Assembly (NCBI GenBank): GCA_031295725.1
Contig: JAUMNV010000046.1
Coordinates: forward strand, 1 to 5,925
DNA from: Collinsella sp.
GTDB taxonomy: Bacteria; Actinomycetota; Coriobacteriia; Coriobacteriales; Coriobacteriaceae
DNA length: 5,925 bases
Reading direction: 5' to 3'
The notes under the pieces were generated by a model. The model saw nothing but the letters and a program-made list of their open reading frames with translations, was not told where the DNA came from and did no database searches. The number at the start of each line of letters is the position of its first letter. The first letter of the stretch is position 1. Of this stretch, positions 3,914-5,925 are shown piece by piece. A program made the position numbers and the translations under genes.

Positions 3914-5313
3914 TTAACGGTCGTTTCGTTGCCGATATGAAGTCGCCCCGCACCCCCGATAACGAGGAGCCGGCTGCCGAGCGCGCCTGCGACTTCCGCC
4001 CCGTCGACAAGGGCTTCACCGAGGAGATGGCGCTGGCCGAGGCCGAGCGCTGCCTCAACTGCAAGAAGCCGTTCTGTGTTGAGGGCTGCCCCGTCAACAT
4101 CAACATCCCCCGCTTTATCGAGCAGATCCGCGCGAAGGACTTCGGCGGCGCCCTCGATACCATCCGCGAGGACTCCATGCTTCCCGCCATCTGCGGCCGC
4201 GTCTGCCCGCAGGAGAACCAGTGCGAGGGCAAGTGCATCCGTGGTAAGAAGTCCGAGCCCGTGGCCATCGGCCAGCTCGAGCGCTTCCTGGGTGACCGCC
4301 CCGAGCTCGCCTCCACGCCCAAGATGGCCCCCAAGAACGGCAAGAAGGTCGCCGTCGTCGGATCCGGCCCGTCCGGCATCACCTCCGCCGGCGACCTCGC
4401 CCGCAACGGCTTTGACATCACCTTCTTTGAGGCCTTCTGTACCGGCGGCGGCGTGCTGGTCTACCGCATCCCCGAGTTCCGTCTGCCCAAGGCGGTCGTC
4501 AAGCGCGAGATCGACGGCCTGGAGGACATGGGCGTCAAGTTTGAGTACAACTCCGTCGTGGGAAACATGGCCACGGCCGAGGAGCTGTTCGAGCAGGGCT
4601 TCGACGCCATCTACGTGGCGACCGGCGCTGGCCTGCCCAAGTTCCTCAACGTCCCCGGCGAGAACCTGCCCAACGTCTTCTTCGCCAACGAGTACCTCAC
4701 CCGCGTGAACCTGATGAAGGCCAACAAGTTCCCCGAGTACGACACCCCCACCAAGCACGGCAAGAACGTCGTCGTCTTTGGTGGCGGCAACGTGGCTATG
4801 GACGCCGTCCGTACCGCCAAGCGTCTGGGCGCCGAGCACGCCATCATCGCCTACCGTCGTACCGAGGACGAGATGCCCTGCCGTCGCGCCGAGCTGCACC
4901 ACGCTAAGGCCGAGGGCGTCGAGGTTCTGCCGCTCGTCTCCCCGCTCGAGTTTGTCGCTGGCGAGGACGGCTCCGTATGCGCCGTCAAGGTCCAGAAGAT
5001 GGAGCTCGGCGAGCCCGACGAGTCCGGCCGTCGTCGCCCGGTGCCCATCGAGGGCGCCATCGAGGAGATTCCCTGCGATGTCGCGATCTCGGCTATCGGC
5101 ACCAACGCCAACCCCTTCGCAAAGAAGATCGGTGGCAAGATGGAGCTCAACAAGTGGGGCTACATCGTCGCCGACGAGGAGACCGGCCAGACCACCGATC
5201 CCCGCATCTGGGCCGGCGGCGACATCGTCACCGGTGCCGCTACGGTCATTCTGGCGATGGGCGCCGGCAAGAAGGCCGCTGCCTCCATCACCAAGAGCCT
5301 GCTGGGCGAGTAA
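3904..5313 (+). CDS. nfnB: NADH-dependent ferredoxin:NADP+ oxidoreductase, large subunit NfnB (469 aa)
   Basis: Large subunit of Nfn; it carries the bifurcating FAD, the NADP(H) site and two [4Fe-4S] clusters. The N-terminal iron-sulfur domain shows C50-x2-C53-x4-C58-x3-C62 and C97-x3-C101-x5-C107-x3-C111, with E104 and E108 nearby; a glutamate ligand has been described for one Nfn cluster. The FAD Rossmann motif VVGSGPSG is at 151-158, with E176 ending the second strand. The NADPH motif VFGGGNVAMD is at 291-300 with basic YRR at 317-319, and the C-terminal flavin motif WAGGDIVTGAATVILAMGAGKKAA spans 436-459. Such proteins are often labelled 'glutamate synthase (NADPH) small subunit' or GltD/GltA. 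No large GltB subunit is nearby and NfnA precedes it, so the transhydrogenase role is preferred. Start 3904 overlaps nfnA; a purine-rich AAAAGAG precedes it. The Met at 3937 is a less likely start. Confidence 0.9.
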   Translation: MPLVNGRFVADMKSPRTPDNEEPAAERACDFRPVDKGFTEEMALAEAERCLNCKKPFCVEGCPVNINIPRFIEQIRAKDFGGALDTIREDSMLPAICGRVCPQENQCEGKCIRGKKSEPVAIGQLERFLGDRPELASTPKMAPKNGKKVAVVGSGPSGITSAGDLARNGFDITFFEAFCTGGGVLVYRIPEFRLPKAVVKREIDGLEDMGVKFEYNSVVGNMATAEELFEQGFDAIYVATGAGLPKFLNVPGENLPNVFFANEYLTRVNLMKANKFPEYDTPTKHGKNVVVFGGGNVAMDAVRTAKRLGAEHAIIAYRRTEDEMPCRRAELHHAKAEGVEVLPLVSPLEFVAGEDGSVCAVKVQKMELGEPDESGRRRPVPIEGAIEEIPCDVAISAIGTNANPFAKKIGGKMELNKWGYIVADEETGQTTDPRIWAGGDIVTGAATVILAMGAGKKAAASITKSLLGE

Positions 5314-5341
5314 TCACCTACAGCGTTAGCCATCAAACGGC

Positions 5342-5380
5342 AAAGTCCCCGTCGAGCACACGCCCGGCGGGGACTTTTTC
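5342..5380 (+). terminator. Intrinsic terminator after nfnB
   Basis: A 10-bp stem, AAAGTCCCCG 5342-5351 with CGGGGACTTT 5368-5377, encloses a 16-nt GC-rich loop and leads into T5375-T5379. It begins 28 nt after the nfnB stop. The A-rich left side gives a partial terminator on the minus strand too, useful for the convergent gene. Confidence 0.88.
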
Positions 5381-5395
5381 TATGCCGATCGCCCT

Positions 5396-5430
5396 ACCAC
5401 CGCAAAGGTGCCTGTCCCCCTTGCGGTGGT
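5396..5430. repeat. Small palindrome between convergent genes with a CCTGTCCC loop
   Basis: A perfect 10-bp stem (ACCACCGCAA 5396-5405 with TTGCGGTGGT 5421-5430) encloses a 15-nt loop, AGGTGCCTGTCCCCC, and is followed by TTTT on the plus strand. It ends nine bases from the stop of the minus-strand gene. It may assist termination in either direction. The loop octamer CCTGTCCC recurs, reverse-complemented, in the left arm of element C (2713-2720), suggesting a repeat-derived sequence. Confidence 0.55.
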
Positions 5431-5439
5431 TTTGGTCGG

Positions 5440-5925
5440 CTAGCCTTCGAGTTGGGCCACCTTGTAGCGGTAGGCTGCGGCGATGACGTCCTTGCAGCCT
5501 TCGCGGCCCAGCTTGGCGCGGTTGACGACGATGTCCTTACCGCTCGTCATCTTCCACTTGCCGGCGCTGTAGCGCTTGTAGAACGCCTCGCGCGCCTTCT
5601 GCTGCTGCTTGACCAGCTTGGCGCCCTTCTTCTTGTTAAGACCACGCTTCTTGCGCACGATCTCGACGCGGTCCTCAAAGGGAGCGGTCACCAACACGGC
5701 AATGTGGCTGGGGTTGTTGCGCAGCAGGTAATCGGACAGACGGCCTTCGATAATGCAGCTCTCGGTCTCGCCCAGATCCAAAATCACCTGGCTCATCTTT
5801 TGGAACAACTTATCCGAGTACGAACGCGCATCGTAGCGGTCGGGCAGAAACGCCATGTTCTCCACGGCCAGACGCTCGTCATAGGCGGCCATCTTATCGA
5901 GCGACTCGCCCGCGCGCAGCGACGC
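5440..5925 (-). CDS. Cytidylate kinase-like family protein (partial, C-terminal 161 aa)
   Basis: The frame is open to the right edge of the window, so the true start lies beyond it; the internal Met at 5892 is not taken as the start. The stop is TAG (complement of 5440-5442). The fragment matches the C-terminal part of the cytidylate kinase-like P-loop family (Pfam Cytidylate_kin2). SCIIEGRLSDYLLRNNP corresponds to the family's 'CVIVGRCADYIL' core, AVLVTAPFEDRVEIV to 'FIYAPLEDRIERI', a lysine-rich stretch (GLNKKKGAKLVKQQQKAREAFYKRY) to the lid region, and KDIVVNRAKLGREGCKDVIAAA to the final helix. The P-loop needed for ATP binding would be in the missing N-terminus. Members are often unconnected with CMP metabolism, and the substrate is not known, so no cmk symbol is given. 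It converges on nfnB, with the terminator region between them. Confidence 0.8.
   Translation of the reverse strand, partial: ASLRAGESLDKMAAYDERLAVENMAFLPDRYDARSYSDKLFQKMSQVILDLGETESCIIEGRLSDYLLRNNPSHIAVLVTAPFEDRVEIVRKKRGLNKKKGAKLVKQQQKAREAFYKRYSAGKWKMTSGKDIVVNRAKLGREGCKDVIAAAYRYKVAQLEG

Noticed and set aside
3910..4902. A 330-codon minus-strand open frame opposite nfnB
   Set aside because: Same antisense-shadow pattern (LAVLGG, HVDGVEALLE-type composition) over a confidently identified gene; no ribosome-binding site or family match.

Overview
The window looks like the chromosome of a high-GC, anaerobic Actinomycetota of the class Coriobacteriia, most likely Collinsella or a close relative. 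This is an inference. It rests on the GC-rich third codon positions of the housekeeping genes, on an electron-bifurcating NfnAB transhydrogenase typical of strict anaerobes, and on a standalone nuclease-like protein whose C-terminal motif I associate with Coriobacteriia. No rRNA or other phylogenetic marker is present to settle the genus.

Layout. Positions 2-139 are the 3' end of prs (ribose-phosphate pyrophosphokinase), followed by a strong intrinsic terminator at 173-206. Positions 226-1955 are an accessory island between prs and pth, two genes that often neighbour each other in bacteria. The island has two elements of about 200 bp (226-427 and 1752-1955), each bounded by the same 26-bp terminal inverted repeat, and between them one 375-residue gene (591-1718) that I read as a DUF559/Vsr-like endonuclease-fold protein. 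Pth (peptidyl-tRNA hydrolase) follows at 2070-2699, probably with its own promoter. Directly after its stop is a third palindromic element, from a different repeat family (2702-2899), with 42-nt imperfect terminal inverted repeats around a perfect 16-bp hairpin that can act as the pth terminator.

Positions 2900-3073 hold a consensus -10 box and a structured leader for the two-gene operon nfnA-nfnB (3074-3913 and 3904-5313, overlapping by 10 nt). Together these encode the NADH-dependent reduced-ferredoxin:NADP+ oxidoreductase, which balances NADH, NADPH and ferredoxin pools. A bidirectional terminator region (5342-5430) separates it from a convergent minus-strand gene for a cytidylate kinase-like protein, cut by the right edge of the window.

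The core genes are ordinary. The most notable content is the repeats: two elements with the same termini and nearly the same length but unrelated interiors, bracketing a nuclease-like gene, plus a separate palindromic element that doubles as a terminator. No CRISPR array, tRNA, rRNA or recognisable transposase is visible.
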